This document shows, piece by piece, positions 18,865 to 29,013 of a stretch of DNA of 64,000 bases; the first letter of the stretch is position 1, and each line of letters opens with the position of its first letter. A program made the translations under genes and the position numbers. Under the pieces are notes generated by a model. It did not search any database, was not told where the DNA came from, and saw nothing but the letters and a program-made list of their open reading frames with translations. Source of the DNA: Vibrio sp. 10N.261.45.E2 (lineage in GTDB: Bacteria > Pseudomonadota > Gammaproteobacteria > Enterobacterales > Vibrionaceae). Location: positions 1 to 64,000 of the forward strand of contig NZ_MCZZ01000120.1 of assembly GCF_002875705.1 (NCBI RefSeq), given 5' to 3'.

Positions 18865-18891
18865 AACTTAATCTAACACCGCAAATAACCC

Positions 18892-18920
18892 ACACAGAGA
18901 GCATCTTGTTCTCTGTGTTT
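18892..18920 (+). terminator. Hairpin after mngR
   Basis: ACACAGAGA pairs with TCTCTGTGT across nine bases, 27 bases after the mngR stop. Only a weak T-rich tail follows. Confidence 0.5.
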
Positions 18921-19086
18921 CTATGATTTTGTCTCAATCATAAACCTAATTTACCCCTCCAAATATTCCTAAACCAATATCAAGCAACCTCACGAAAGAT
19001 CATTCACGTTCATTTAAATACTGTTCGCGCGCTTTGAACATAAACTAAGCGCCAAATTACAAGAACAACAGTCGACAGGAATGTAG

Positions 19087-19983
19087 ATGAATACCAAACA
19101 ACTTGAGGACGCTGTAAGTGAAGTGAGCTTATTCAATCAGCACCTTCACTTAATCCAATCCGTGCATACCATTCCGACCCCAAAAATGAATTGGGAGTCG
19201 ATTGCGATGGAACCTGCACCGACAATGCCAACGGTTCGATTCGATCATAAAGTCCAAGCCATGGCAGCACTCGATGAATACAAGCCTAGCTGGCTAGATA
19301 TGCTGCTAGGCAACAAATCGAAGTTGTATACCCTCACCAGTAATATTGAGCGTGCTGCTGAACAAGATATCGAACAATACAAAACAGAGTTTGTTCATTG
19401 GGTTCAAAGTTACAGTTACTGGGCTAAGGGCAACCAACTATCGAAGGGGATTTTAAACAACGACAGCGAAGCAAAGCTATCTGCCCTTTCAGAAGCACAA
19501 CAGAACCCGATAAATGCCGCGGTGGTCGACACCAAGCTGATCAACCATAACTTTAATACCTATAAGAACGGTCACCTGCTAGAAATCAATATTCAGGTTA
19601 ATAAGCACAACGTGATCCCAAAAGAAAAAAAGGTATTGTGCCAGGGCCAAGTAAAGCTTGAAACACTGGCGCTTTCTGAAAGTAATGCCTTATATCGGGA
19701 GTATGTCTCAAGCTGTATTCTCAAATGTGCGCAAGACGCGTTCAATGTCTTGCCCGAGACGAGTGTCGTGATCAATGTCGAGCAAGTTTCAGCAGACCAA
19801 TCGAGCGAAACCATAGTTTCATGCCATGTCGAACAAGGATTACTCGAGTTCTTGTTAATTGAAGACGATAAACCCTCCGAGATACTTGAATTCTTTGTCC
19901 ACATTGAAGATTTCAACCCTCATCGAGGTGATGGATTCTCAGCGATCAAAACGATCTTTTCGCCTTTGCCTATCGCGTCATAA
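19087..19983 (+). CDS. Hypothetical protein, 298 residues
   Basis: I do not recognise this protein. It is soluble in appearance: no signal peptide and no membrane segment. The first 130 residues are helical and charged. A strand-rich middle (LEINIQVNKHNVIP, then VLCQGQVKLETLAL) is followed by a CILKCAQDAFNVLPETSVVINVEQ stretch with helix and strand, then an acidic tail. AGGA eight bases before the ATG supports the start. It precedes a DUF481-type outer-membrane gene by 90 bases and could share its transcript. Confidence 0.7.
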   Translation: MNTKQLEDAVSEVSLFNQHLHLIQSVHTIPTPKMNWESIAMEPAPTMPTVRFDHKVQAMAALDEYKPSWLDMLLGNKSKLYTLTSNIERAAEQDIEQYKTEFVHWVQSYSYWAKGNQLSKGILNNDSEAKLSALSEAQQNPINAAVVDTKLINHNFNTYKNGHLLEINIQVNKHNVIPKEKKVLCQGQVKLETLALSESNALYREYVSSCILKCAQDAFNVLPETSVVINVEQVSADQSSETIVSCHVEQGLLEFLLIEDDKPSEILEFFVHIEDFNPHRGDGFSAIKTIFSPLPIAS

Positions 19984-20072
19984 CTTACTCGCATTTTCTA
20001 TTCAATCATTGACGACTCTTCACGACTAGCCTTGCGTTCGTCGTGTTCAATCATCCTATATACCAAACCATT

Positions 20073-20939
20073 ATGCCGACACACGCTATCTCACAAACCA
20101 CGCGCCCATTAACCAACACAGTTTCATACACACGATCCCTAGCAAAGCTGCCTTTAGCTCTCATCGCGTTCTCTATGCCCATATTTGGAAAAGAGGCCGG
20201 AGAAGACGTTGAAGAATTGGTACTCGAGGACGAAGCCGTATTCACCGAAGGTTCTGAGTTAAAAGACGAAGCTGAAGAATCTCCGTTCACGACCTTGACC
20301 AAACTCGGGTTTATCTACTCACAAAACACCAGTTCCTCTTTGTCGATCAACTCTGGAATCTCTGTTGGATACAAAAAAGAGAACTGGGGGCAACGAGTTC
20401 AGTTTGATACCTATTACACCGATGCTGAAAATGATGAAGACGGCACCAATCGCTATACCACAAACTATGGCATCAGTTATGACTTAAACGAAGTCACCTA
20501 TTTGGTTGCGACAACTCGCTTTGAGCACGACCACTTTGGTACTTATCGTAAGCAGTTCATTACCGCGACCGGTTTGGGTCGTCACTTTTACGATACCGAA
20601 AGAATCAAGCTTCAAGGCTCTGCTGGCCCAGGTTATCGAATCAGTCAACGCCAATCCTCTGATGAAGAGTTCCCTAACAAAGAGAACTACGAACTTATTG
20701 CTAATGCCAGTATCGATGGCTCCTTAACGCTTACTGAAACGTTTTCTATGGGTGCTACTGCGAACATGGCTTACGGTGAAGAGAACACAAATTACAACCT
20801 AAAAGGCTATATTAAGAACATCTTGATGGGCAATTTGGCGCTAACCTTTGATACCGAATACATCTACAACACCACTGTTGCATCGGACCAAAGTAACGCT
20901 GAGATCTACAGTTCAATGAATCTAAACTACGACTTCTAA
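20073..20939 (+). CDS. DUF481/YdiY-type outer-membrane protein
   Basis: About 288 residues. An N-terminal hydrophobic stretch (LAKLPLALIAFSMPIFG) precedes an acidic linker and a beta-rich body of amphipathic strands ending in NLNYDF, the usual terminal aromatic of outer-membrane barrels. The pattern LGFIYSQNTSSSLSINSGISVGYK fits the DUF481 (YdiY-like, salt-stress-induced) family. The start is uncertain: GTG at 20043 or ATG at 20073, neither with a convincing ribosome-binding site. Function unknown; possibly a small porin or envelope-stress protein. Confidence 0.7.
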   Translation: MPTHAISQTTRPLTNTVSYTRSLAKLPLALIAFSMPIFGKEAGEDVEELVLEDEAVFTEGSELKDEAEESPFTTLTKLGFIYSQNTSSSLSINSGISVGYKKENWGQRVQFDTYYTDAENDEDGTNRYTTNYGISYDLNEVTYLVATTRFEHDHFGTYRKQFITATGLGRHFYDTERIKLQGSAGPGYRISQRQSSDEEFPNKENYELIANASIDGSLTLTETFSMGATANMAYGEENTNYNLKGYIKNILMGNLALTFDTEYIYNTTVASDQSNAEIYSSMNLNYDF

Positions 20940-20982
20940 CCGCCCTCACCGCTTTCTTCACTTAATCTAGCCCACAATAGCA

Positions 20983-21008
20983 AAAGGCCCTCACACTGAG
21001 GGCCTCGA
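20983..21008 (-). terminator. Terminator of the RND operon
   Basis: AGGCCCTCA and TGAGGGCCT flank CAC; read on the minus strand a T-run follows. It lies 30 bases after the RND pump stop and may also act on the plus-strand DUF481 gene. Confidence 0.8.
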
Positions 21009-21036
21009 AGTATCTAGCTAAATCTAAAGCATAACT

Positions 21037-24000
21037 CTAAGCTGTTTTGGTTCTTAACCGAGTCAGCACATCCATTTGCTTTAAATTCGCCATTCCAACG
21101 TAAGCAACTGGCACTAAGAACAGTGAAAAGAAGGTTCCGGCTGTTAAACCTCCGACTAACACCAAACCAATATTAATTCGCCCTAATGATCCCGGGCCAT
21201 CCGCCAGTGCCAATGGTAATGAGCCGAGGATCATCGTCAATGACGTCATCAAAATGGGGCGCAATCTTGAACGCGCACTACTGATCGCTGCTTCCTTCGC
21301 ACTTGCACCAGTTTTACGTCTCTCGTTGGCAAACTCCACCAGCAGGATGCCGTGTTTAGTGACAAGACCCACTAAAGTCAGTAAACCAATTTTTGAGTAA
21401 ATATTGAGGCTTTGCCCGAATACTGAAAGCGTCAAGATTGCACCTACAATACACAATGGAACCGTCAGCAAGATGATCATCGGGTCGACAAAGCTTTCAA
21501 ACTGCGCGGCCAAAATCAAGAAGATGAAAATCAATGCCAATACGAACAACACTTGTGCGCCCGCGGTCGAGTCAACGAGGTCTTTAACTATGCCGTTGAA
21601 CTCGTAGCTCTGAGCAGGTTTCAATAAGCTTGGTACCGTGTCATCAATGTAGGCCTTCACATCGCTCGCGGTATATCCGGGCATTAAGTCTGCCGTGATT
21701 TCAGCGCTGTCTTTACCCATGAACGTCTTGAAGTTAGATTCCGATGTCACCTGTTTGATTGATACAAATTGAGACAAAGGAAGCCTTTGACCCGACTGTG
21801 AATCCACATACAACTTATCGAGCACCTTGAAATCTCCAAGGTCACTTCGGTTTACTTGAACTTGAATTGGGTAGGTATAACCGTCGTCTGCTTGCAAATC
21901 TGCCGCTTTAACAGAACCAAGGAACGTCGATAACGCATTGGTGACGTTACCGTAATCAACGCCAGACAAGACTATCGCATTACGGTCAATCGACAAATCA
22001 TAACGTAACTGGTCACGCAACATCGAGTTCTTAATGTTGGTCACGCCTTCGTAATCTTCAAGCGCCTTAACGACTTCGCTCGCGGTTTCAGACAACACAG
22101 TGGTATCGCGGTTAACCGTGGTTAATTCAAGAATCATGTTAGTAGCAATGTTCAAGTTATCTGCTGAGCGAACCTTGAAAGACATGCCGTAAGCAGAGAC
22201 CGAACTTTGCGCTTTTGCGATAAACTCGTTCACCAATTCATCGGCTGACTTGTCACGTTCGCCCCATGGTTTCAATAGAACGTGGTTAGTTGGTGTGCCT
22301 TCGATATACGACAAATTCGCTTCTACTGAACTATCACCTTTAAACACACTGTTAAGCTGTTCGTTGTTATCTAGATGGTATTGACGCCCAACCCCAGTTG
22401 GAGGCGTGGAAGTCACTTCAACAAACCCTGTATCTTCCGTTGGAAGTAACACTTGAGGCATTTTCCAAACCGCAAAAGCAGATAAAGCGATCAGCACTAA
22501 AGCAATGCCGCTCATCAGAGCTTTGCGATCAAACCATTTACCTAGCTCTTCAGTATATAAATCCGATAAGACATTCAGTTTCGCATCAATCTTTTGGTAC
22601 CACTTCGCAGGACTCGATACTGGCTTCATTAAATAAGCGCTCATCATCGGCGAAAGTGTTAACGCCACAAAACCAGAAATAATGACGGCAGCTGCAAGCG
22701 TAAACGCAAACTGCCTGAATAGATCCGCGGTTAAGCCTGCCATCAAACCGATGGGTAAGTAAACAACGGCCAAAGTCAGTGTCATCGCTATCACTGGAAA
22801 GACAATCTCTCGACACCCTTTAATTGCTGCGTTAAACGGCGTTTCACCTTCTTCGATATGACGGTAGCAGTTTTCAGCCACAACAATCGCATCATCAACC
22901 ACCAAGCCAATGGCGAGAATGATAGCCAGAATCGTCAGCACGTTGATGCTAAACCCAAGCAAATGCATGACGGCAAATACGCCGATCACACACACGGGAA
23001 TAGTGATGATCGGGATGGAAGCAACTCGAAAAGAGCCAAGGAACAGAACCACAACCGCTGAAACCAACACAATCGCTTCAACCAACGTCATGAAGCCTTC
23101 ATCAATTGCGGTTTTAATGAAATCTGCTTGGTTGTAAACCATCTTCATCTCAATGCCTTCTGGCAACTGAGGTTGAATCACATCGATCTGTTTCTTAACT
23201 TTATTAGCAACGGTGACTGGGTTTTCACTTTTCAGCGGCAACACTTGGATCGACATCGCTAGGTTGTCGTCTACACGTAGAATACTCGGCGTAAGACTCT
23301 CCTCACCCATTTTGACTTCGGCAATATCACCAATACGAATGATCTTGCCGTTATCAACACGGACTACCAAGTCTCGTACATCATCAACGCTGGTCACTTG
23401 GTTTACTGGGTTGATGGAAAAATCTCTTACCTGCCCCTTGATAGTACCCGCGGTAAATGTCGCGTTGTATGAGCTTAATGTTCCAACCACATCGGATGCA
23501 CTCATATTGAGCGCCATCATTCGATCAGGTTGCAACCAAACACGCACCGCTTTTTCGCTGCCACCATATGGCCCCCAAATACCTCCCACACCTTGGATAT
23601 GTTTAAATTGAGGTACGACTTGCTGGCTAATGTAATCGTACATATCTTGCTTAGACATCTTGCCAGTGTTCACAAACGTGATGATGTTACTCGGCATACT
23701 GGTGTCAGAAGAGTCGTCTGTTACCGTTGGCTTATCCGTCATACTCGGCGGGAAATCACCAATCGCTTCGACACTGCTGCGCAGGTTGTTCATCAAGCTG
23801 GTGTATTCGACGTCATTAATGTCATCTTCAAAAATGATTTTGAGATTACATGTGCCTTCCTGACAGTCCGTGGTCATGGTTTTCACGCTATCGAGGCCAG
23901 TTGCAGCGGTAATTAGCTTTTCTGCCACATTGCGTGACATGAACTCAGCACTGGCTCCATTGATCGCGGCAGTTACTGTTGCTGAAGGTGTCTTATGTTC

Positions 24001-24114
24001 TGGAAAGTACTGGATTGAGAGCTTTTGAAACGACAAAAGCCCAAGCAAAACAATGGTGATGCTCAGAACCGAGGCAAACACAGGATGCTTGATACAAATC
24101 TCAGGAAGCTTCAT
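21037..24114 (-). CDS. RND efflux pump, inner-membrane transporter
   Basis: A 1025-residue HAE1-type RND transporter with 12 membrane segments and two large periplasmic loops. The proton-relay motif VVDDAIVVAEN in TM4 is intact, and GAILTLSVFGQSLNIYSKIG is in the second half. It would be the trimeric proton-driven pump moving drugs, bile salts or similar compounds out through an adaptor and an outer-membrane channel. It overlaps the adaptor gene by 14 bases. No outer-membrane factor gene is nearby, so it probably uses TolC. Confidence 0.92.
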   Translation of the reverse strand: MKLPEICIKHPVFASVLSITIVLLGLLSFQKLSIQYFPEHKTPSATVTAAINGASAEFMSRNVAEKLITAATGLDSVKTMTTDCQEGTCNLKIIFEDDINDVEYTSLMNNLRSSVEAIGDFPPSMTDKPTVTDDSSDTSMPSNIITFVNTGKMSKQDMYDYISQQVVPQFKHIQGVGGIWGPYGGSEKAVRVWLQPDRMMALNMSASDVVGTLSSYNATFTAGTIKGQVRDFSINPVNQVTSVDDVRDLVVRVDNGKIIRIGDIAEVKMGEESLTPSILRVDDNLAMSIQVLPLKSENPVTVANKVKKQIDVIQPQLPEGIEMKMVYNQADFIKTAIDEGFMTLVEAIVLVSAVVVLFLGSFRVASIPIITIPVCVIGVFAVMHLLGFSINVLTILAIILAIGLVVDDAIVVAENCYRHIEEGETPFNAAIKGCREIVFPVIAMTLTLAVVYLPIGLMAGLTADLFRQFAFTLAAAVIISGFVALTLSPMMSAYLMKPVSSPAKWYQKIDAKLNVLSDLYTEELGKWFDRKALMSGIALVLIALSAFAVWKMPQVLLPTEDTGFVEVTSTPPTGVGRQYHLDNNEQLNSVFKGDSSVEANLSYIEGTPTNHVLLKPWGERDKSADELVNEFIAKAQSSVSAYGMSFKVRSADNLNIATNMILELTTVNRDTTVLSETASEVVKALEDYEGVTNIKNSMLRDQLRYDLSIDRNAIVLSGVDYGNVTNALSTFLGSVKAADLQADDGYTYPIQVQVNRSDLGDFKVLDKLYVDSQSGQRLPLSQFVSIKQVTSESNFKTFMGKDSAEITADLMPGYTASDVKAYIDDTVPSLLKPAQSYEFNGIVKDLVDSTAGAQVLFVLALIFIFLILAAQFESFVDPMIILLTVPLCIVGAILTLSVFGQSLNIYSKIGLLTLVGLVTKHGILLVEFANERRKTGASAKEAAISSARSRLRPILMTSLTMILGSLPLALADGPGSLGRINIGLVLVGGLTAGTFFSLFLVPVAYVGMANLKQMDVLTRLRTKTA

Positions 24115-25414
24115 TCAGATTCTCCTTCGCTACAGCTTCCTTGCTTGATGTTTCCTTGCTTAATGTTTCTTTGCTGTGAGTTTCCTTGTTTTGGGTTTCG
24201 CTCGATGATTGCTCAAAAGTAGCGCTAGTCTCTGCTTGCTCGCTGTTTTCGTTAACCGCTTCGTCTACACCTTTCGATGCTTCCGTCCAATCAACCGAAG
24301 GCTCAACCGGATGCGGCTCATCCAACTCAATGTTCCTTTTCTCAGTCGGTTCCTTTACTAACTCAACGGTTTTCTGCTCAGCATCTGGATTCATCACCTT
24401 GACTAACGACGCTTTCTTGAGGTTCTGTTGTCCCGTCACCACGACGTCATCACCAAGCTTCAAGCCTTTTTCTACAACAACGTAACCGTCGTTAGTATTC
24501 ACGCCCAGTTCAACGAAACGTTGCTCGATCTTTTCACCATTCACCACCCAAACAAAGCGCTCTGCATCTTTGGCTTGAACGGAGTTTTGAGAAACCACCA
24601 TCTGTGTTGAGTCTTCGCTCGTCATCTGACTCACCTTGGCAAACATACCCGGTACTAAGCGATGTTCTGGGTTGGTCACGTGCGCGTGCACCTCTACTCG
24701 GCCCGAGCTCTCGTCTACCGCTGGTGCGATATAATCCACCACGCCAGAAAACGCTTCATCGACAAAGGCATCAACTTGGATGGACACATTCTGCCCAAGC
24801 TTTGCGTGCCCTAAATCCGACTGTCCAATGGAATACTGAACTTCTACAGGATCGAGCTTGATCAGGCTGACCAACGCGGTTGCACTATCAATCTTACTGC
24901 CCACTGAGTGGGTGAAGTTGGTTAACTGCCCATCAAATGGCGCGACCAATAAATAATCATTCATCAACGCTTCTTTCTGGCGGAAATCAGCAGCGGCCAG
25001 ATTCGCTTGTTCTCCCAGCTCTTCCACATCTTGCTGCGACATAGAGTCAGGCTGTTTTTTTAGTAGTTCTTGTACTCGCTTTAGTTTTGATTTCGCAAGT
25101 GCTAGAGAGCTTCTTGCTTTGTCTAAATCGGCTTTCGCTTTGGTATTGTCCAGTTGAGCGATCAGTTCGCCTTTTTCAACTGAATCTCCATCTTTGAAAT
25201 GGATGTTGAGAATTTTTTCGGAGGCACTAAATGTCAATGCAGCAGAATCCGTTGCCCTGATTTTGCCAACCTCGTTGATTGAAGAAGTGAAGGCTTGTTT
25301 GTGAGCTTTTTCGATAGTCACAGGAATCAAGCTTGAGTCTTGGGCAAATGATGGAGAGATATGCAAGGCAAACAGTGCCAAGCAGATTGTTTTACTAAGC
25401 TTTGTAAATTTCAT
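24101..25414 (-). CDS. RND periplasmic adaptor (membrane fusion protein)
   Basis: A 437-residue adaptor with a signal peptide (ICLALFALHISPSFA) and the HlyD/AcrA order: lipoyl half, alpha-hairpin (KARSSLALAKSKLKRVQEL), second lipoyl half, beta-barrel and membrane-proximal domain up to about residue 340. No lipobox cysteine, so it is not a lipoprotein of the AcrA type. The last 95 residues are an acidic, low-complexity extension ending in degenerate five-residue repeats (xSKET). The tail is not part of the usual fold. Cotranslated with the pump gene downstream. Confidence 0.9.
   Translation of the reverse strand: MKFTKLSKTICLALFALHISPSFAQDSSLIPVTIEKAHKQAFTSSINEVGKIRATDSAALTFSASEKILNIHFKDGDSVEKGELIAQLDNTKAKADLDKARSSLALAKSKLKRVQELLKKQPDSMSQQDVEELGEQANLAAADFRQKEALMNDYLLVAPFDGQLTNFTHSVGSKIDSATALVSLIKLDPVEVQYSIGQSDLGHAKLGQNVSIQVDAFVDEAFSGVVDYIAPAVDESSGRVEVHAHVTNPEHRLVPGMFAKVSQMTSEDSTQMVVSQNSVQAKDAERFVWVVNGEKIEQRFVELGVNTNDGYVVVEKGLKLGDDVVVTGQQNLKKASLVKVMNPDAEQKTVELVKEPTEKRNIELDEPHPVEPSVDWTEASKGVDEAVNENSEQAETSATFEQSSSETQNKETHSKETLSKETSSKEAVAKENLNEAS
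24136..24195 (-). repeat. 15-bp tandem repeats in adaptor C-terminus
   Basis: Four 15-bp units beginning TTTCCTTGCTT (plus-strand reading), with one to six differences from each other. They encode consecutive pentapeptides of the form xSKET in the adaptor tail. Because 15 is a multiple of three, unit gain or loss keeps the frame. Confidence 0.75.
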
Positions 25415-25528
25415 TTTTAATAACCATAACCGTTGAATTCGTCTGAATTAAAACGTTTTTCTAAGCAGCTATTTCTTACTTAATGAGCTTCCAGCTATTT
25501 AAATAATGCTAAAACAGCTAATAATGAG

Positions 25529-25557
25529 AAAGGGCTCAACTCACTGTCGAGCCCTAC
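25529..25557 (-). terminator. Hairpin after fadL
   Basis: AGGGCTC pairs with GAGCCCT across 11 bases; on the minus strand TTTCTC follows. A plausible but weak terminator for the volA-fadL operon. Confidence 0.5.
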
Positions 25558-25607
25558 AAGTTGTATATGATTCCTAAATTTTTACGTTCTGAACTCCAAA
25601 GTAAAAG

Positions 25608-26801
25608 TTAAAAACGATGTTGATACTGAACACCGAGCAAGAGAGCATCGGCAGTCACATCAGCAGTTATATTGGAACTCGTTCCGGGGATCGTCGTCAG
25701 GCTTTCGTCAATATCTTGTGATTCTCCGATGATAAATCCGATACCAACATCCACAGAGCTGGCCGCTGTGAAGTGATATGTGCCTCCAACGGTGAGCCAA
25801 TGACGGTTAACATCGGGAATTGATAATGATGTGAGTTCGTCAGTTGGGGAAATGTCGTACATGTAACCCGCTCGTAGAACGATGTCTTTGGACATGGTGT
25901 AGGTACCACCAACAGAAACATGCCCAGCATCTCTCCATTGATACTCTTTGATTGAATCGTCATAAGAGTCAGACGTTAGCGAGTCAAATTCAGACCAGTT
26001 CACCCATTGCAGACTGTAGTGAAAAGCCCATTGTTCGTTGAGTTGGTGCCATCCGGAAAACTCAAGCGTGTCGGGTAATGGAACATTCATCTTGTCGGCA
26101 GGGACACCACCTCTGGCAATGTCACCCTCCACTTCGATATCTGGGCTGTAACGGTAAGTAATACCAAACTTGTTATGTTCATTGACTTGATAAGTCGCAC
26201 CAACATTTGCCCCCAAACCGAAGCCGTCTGCATCGACGTTTAGCAAGTTTTGACGGTAGATTTCACCTTCACCATAAATAACGTCAAGCCCCGCGCCTAA
26301 ATTGATTTTTTCAGACAGCTCGTAAGCCACAGCGAAGCCAACATTGATACTCGAAAGCGCCGTTTTGCCTCCAAACTCATCCGCTTCGAACGAGTTATCA
26401 AATTCGACGTCAGTACCGAAATTAGAATGGACCGTTGCGCCCAGTGTGAACTTAGAACCTTCGATTGGATGAACGTAATGGATATTCGGAACTAATGTCC
26501 CTGCGTCTAATGATTGGTCATCTAACATTCTTGTATCACCAACCATCGGCGTATAACTAACACTAGACACATCAATACCACTATCGATATAGATAACGCC
26601 GATAGAGAGTGTTGGTTGGTCGATGTAAGCCATCGCAGCACTATTCTTCGCAACAATTGCAGCGCTGTCTGCCATCACAGCATCACCGGCGAATGCGCGA
26701 CCTAACCCTGTTGCTGATTGTGCATTAAGTTGAAAGCCAGCTGCATTAGTCAGGCAAGGAACAAGAGCAGCGGCAGTGCCCAGTAAGAGTTTATTCTTCA
26801 T
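25608..26801 (-). CDS. fadL: FadL-family outer-membrane fatty-acid transporter
   Basis: A 397-residue outer-membrane barrel with a signal peptide (LLLGTAAALVPCLTNA) and the FadL start AAGFQLNAQSATGLGRAFAG. The plug region AAIVAKNSAAMAYI corresponds to the conserved NPA-type segment. The protein ends in QYQHRF, a proper terminal aromatic. It should take long-chain fatty acids across the outer membrane. It overlaps volA by 11 bases, matching the volA-fadL pair of V. cholerae, where VolA frees the fatty acid that FadL imports. Confidence 0.92.
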   Translation of the reverse strand: MKNKLLLGTAAALVPCLTNAAGFQLNAQSATGLGRAFAGDAVMADSAAIVAKNSAAMAYIDQPTLSIGVIYIDSGIDVSSVSYTPMVGDTRMLDDQSLDAGTLVPNIHYVHPIEGSKFTLGATVHSNFGTDVEFDNSFEADEFGGKTALSSINVGFAVAYELSEKINLGAGLDVIYGEGEIYRQNLLNVDADGFGLGANVGATYQVNEHNKFGITYRYSPDIEVEGDIARGGVPADKMNVPLPDTLEFSGWHQLNEQWAFHYSLQWVNWSEFDSLTSDSYDDSIKEYQWRDAGHVSVGGTYTMSKDIVLRAGYMYDISPTDELTSLSIPDVNRHWLTVGGTYHFTAASSVDVGIGFIIGESQDIDESLTTIPGTSSNITADVTADALLLGVQYQHRF

Positions 26802-29013
26802 CTTGAGGCACCTCTGTTTCGATATGATCTTCGTTGTTGATTACGACGATTGAGCCGTCACTCATTACCATGGAAGCAACGGCAACTTGCTGAGTGCCCA
26901 CAGCTTCACGCACGTCTGACATGTTTTCACCCGGCGAACCAGGTAAGCCATTCTCATCAACGGGGCCTTCATAAGGGAACAAATACGTGCCGTGGCCACC
27001 TGTTGTGGTTCTTACGGCTCCACGCTTAACGTTTGTATTTTCCGAAGTGCCTGTGATTGGGTCCAATCCAAGAGCTCTAATAAGCGGCTCTGTACCGGTG
27101 CGAATGTTATCTGGTGCCGTATTCGGGACTACGCTATCAGGGACATAATCAACACCAACGTCACAGGTTTCGCCGCAATCTCCAACAGCGGCTAGCAATA
27201 GAGTCGGCTGCTCAGCCGTAACTTGACGAGATGTAAAGCTAGCTGGGTCGGCACTATCAATTGTTGCTTGAACCCCTTGTTTAAGATCGGTAACAACTAA
27301 ATCGAAGATGTCATTCTCCAACTGACTCACAAGTAGCGCGTTATCAGATGAAAGTTCGACAAACTCTCTCAGTGCTTCAATACATTGTTGGTTCGTTGCT
27401 TCTGCTGTACATGTACTAGGTATTACAGTTTCAGCAATACCGCGCTGAACATCTGGAGACTTCTTAACCCCTTCAGACATTTCAGGACCTAAGGTTTGAG
27501 AAGACAAAACCAAGTTGGTTAACCCCTGCCCCGGGACAACAAAGTTAACCGTATTGAATTCAAAATTAGAATTAGTATCCGAGTGGAAATTAGGACTTGC
27601 TTGGCTAAACTCACTCACCATCACCGACATGATTCCACCCAACGATTGGCCGATTAAGTGAACGTCATCTTTTTTAACCCAATCTTCTTGGCTTAACGCG
27701 TAACGGAGACCTAAGAAATCAGACACTGATTGTTGCAGGTTAGATCGTAGTGCTAAAGGCGAATCGATATTGATGAAAAACGCTTTGTTTGCGCTTGCAC
27801 TGATTTCTACTCCTGTTTCTTCACCATCATCGTCAGGGTCTGTGTTGTCATACCGCTTTCTTTCTCCGTGATATGGCATATCGATCGCAACCACGGCGTA
27901 ACCTTTTTTTGTATACTCGGCAGCCATCAATGAAGCAGTACCGCGCTCCGCTGTAACACCGTGGATAAATATTGCTGTTGGGAACCCTACTGAGGAATCT
28001 TTTGGCCTTGGAAAGGCCTCGAAATTAGGCAAATAAATATCCGCCGTTATTTCGAGAAATTCTATAACCTTTGGTTCTGGCATTTCTGCGGTTGGGAAGC
28101 CACCTTCAGTATTGGTAATCCATTCATAAAGTGGCGGGCAGTTTTCTTTGGGGTCAAACTCATCGATGATGCACTCAGATTCTCGAGCTTGAGTAAAAGG
28201 TAGATAAGACGGTATTCTTAACTTCTTAGAGTATTGGCTGTAATCACTATTAAACTCACGAACCTTTTCATAACCATCTAAAAATTTAGTTCGGAAATTT
28301 ACGTGATTATTTCTCATCGCATCAAGAGGAGAATAAGCACTCTGAGTTTTAAATTGCGCTGCATATACAGGAGTACCGTTCTCTGGATATAGAGAATTAT
28401 ATGAATCAATTGCGTTTAATACTTGCTGTTGAAGGACTTCTTCTTTTTCACTTTCTAATGGAACGTCTGAATTAATCAATTTATCAAAGCTAGCATCGGC
28501 TTTTAAAGGTTCACTAAATTCAGTTTTAACTCCATTCGTTACTACAATCGAATAAGTGCGTTCTTCAACTAAGCCTGATTCACATTGAATTGTAATGTAG
28601 GAACCATCAGCGGATATTTGAGTACTTACTTCCTCACCTGTCACATCATCGATTAATACAACATTCCCCGTTAAGGTTTCGTTATTCAATGGGTAACGTT
28701 TGTCAGAATTAACACTTTGTAGCGGAATTAAGATCGGTTCTGCACAAAGCCCCCAGCCGTCTAGGGCTGCGTATGAGTTATTGTAGTCCTGATAATAAGT
28801 ATCATTCTTCGATGACATGGTCACAGCGTCTTCACCGACACCAGATATTGTTCCATCCTCATCATAGCCGTAACCATCATTCGGTTTTGGTAGCTCATTA
28901 GTGTTGTAGGGAACCAATACCGAAACGGGGGCTTGGGTCGAGTCTTCAGACTGACAGCCAAGTAAGGCAAGCGTAATTAGTCCACATATATATGGCTTAT
29001 TGAAATCTTTCAA
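26791..29013 (-). CDS. volA: Surface lysophospholipase VolA (lipoprotein)
   Basis: A 740-residue lipoprotein. The start is the TTG at 29013 because GAAGGAG lies five bases upstream and the protein then begins with a lipoprotein signal (LITLALLGC, acylated Cys). An in-frame ATG at 29055 lacks such a site. The alpha/beta-hydrolase nucleophile is in GQSLGG (near residue 470) and the oxyanion region is TAIFIHGVTAERGT. In V. cholerae VolA sits on the cell surface, cleaves lysophosphatidylcholine and passes the fatty acid to FadL. Same gene order and overlap here. Confidence 0.9.
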   Translation of the reverse strand: MKDFNKPYICGLITLALLGCQSEDSTQAPVSVLVPYNTNELPKPNDGYGYDEDGTISGVGEDAVTMSSKNDTYYQDYNNSYAALDGWGLCAEPILIPLQSVNSDKRYPLNNETLTGNVVLIDDVTGEEVSTQISADGSYITIQCESGLVEERTYSIVVTNGVKTEFSEPLKADASFDKLINSDVPLESEKEEVLQQQVLNAIDSYNSLYPENGTPVYAAQFKTQSAYSPLDAMRNNHVNFRTKFLDGYEKVREFNSDYSQYSKKLRIPSYLPFTQARESECIIDEFDPKENCPPLYEWITNTEGGFPTAEMPEPKVIEFLEITADIYLPNFEAFPRPKDSSVGFPTAIFIHGVTAERGTASLMAAEYTKKGYAVVAIDMPYHGERKRYDNTDPDDDGEETGVEISASANKAFFINIDSPLALRSNLQQSVSDFLGLRYALSQEDWVKKDDVHLIGQSLGGIMSVMVSEFSQASPNFHSDTNSNFEFNTVNFVVPGQGLTNLVLSSQTLGPEMSEGVKKSPDVQRGIAETVIPSTCTAEATNQQCIEALREFVELSSDNALLVSQLENDIFDLVVTDLKQGVQATIDSADPASFTSRQVTAEQPTLLLAAVGDCGETCDVGVDYVPDSVVPNTAPDNIRTGTEPLIRALGLDPITGTSENTNVKRGAVRTTTGGHGTYLFPYEGPVDENGLPGSPGENMSDVREAVGTQQVAVASMVMSDGSIVVINNEDHIETEVPQDEE

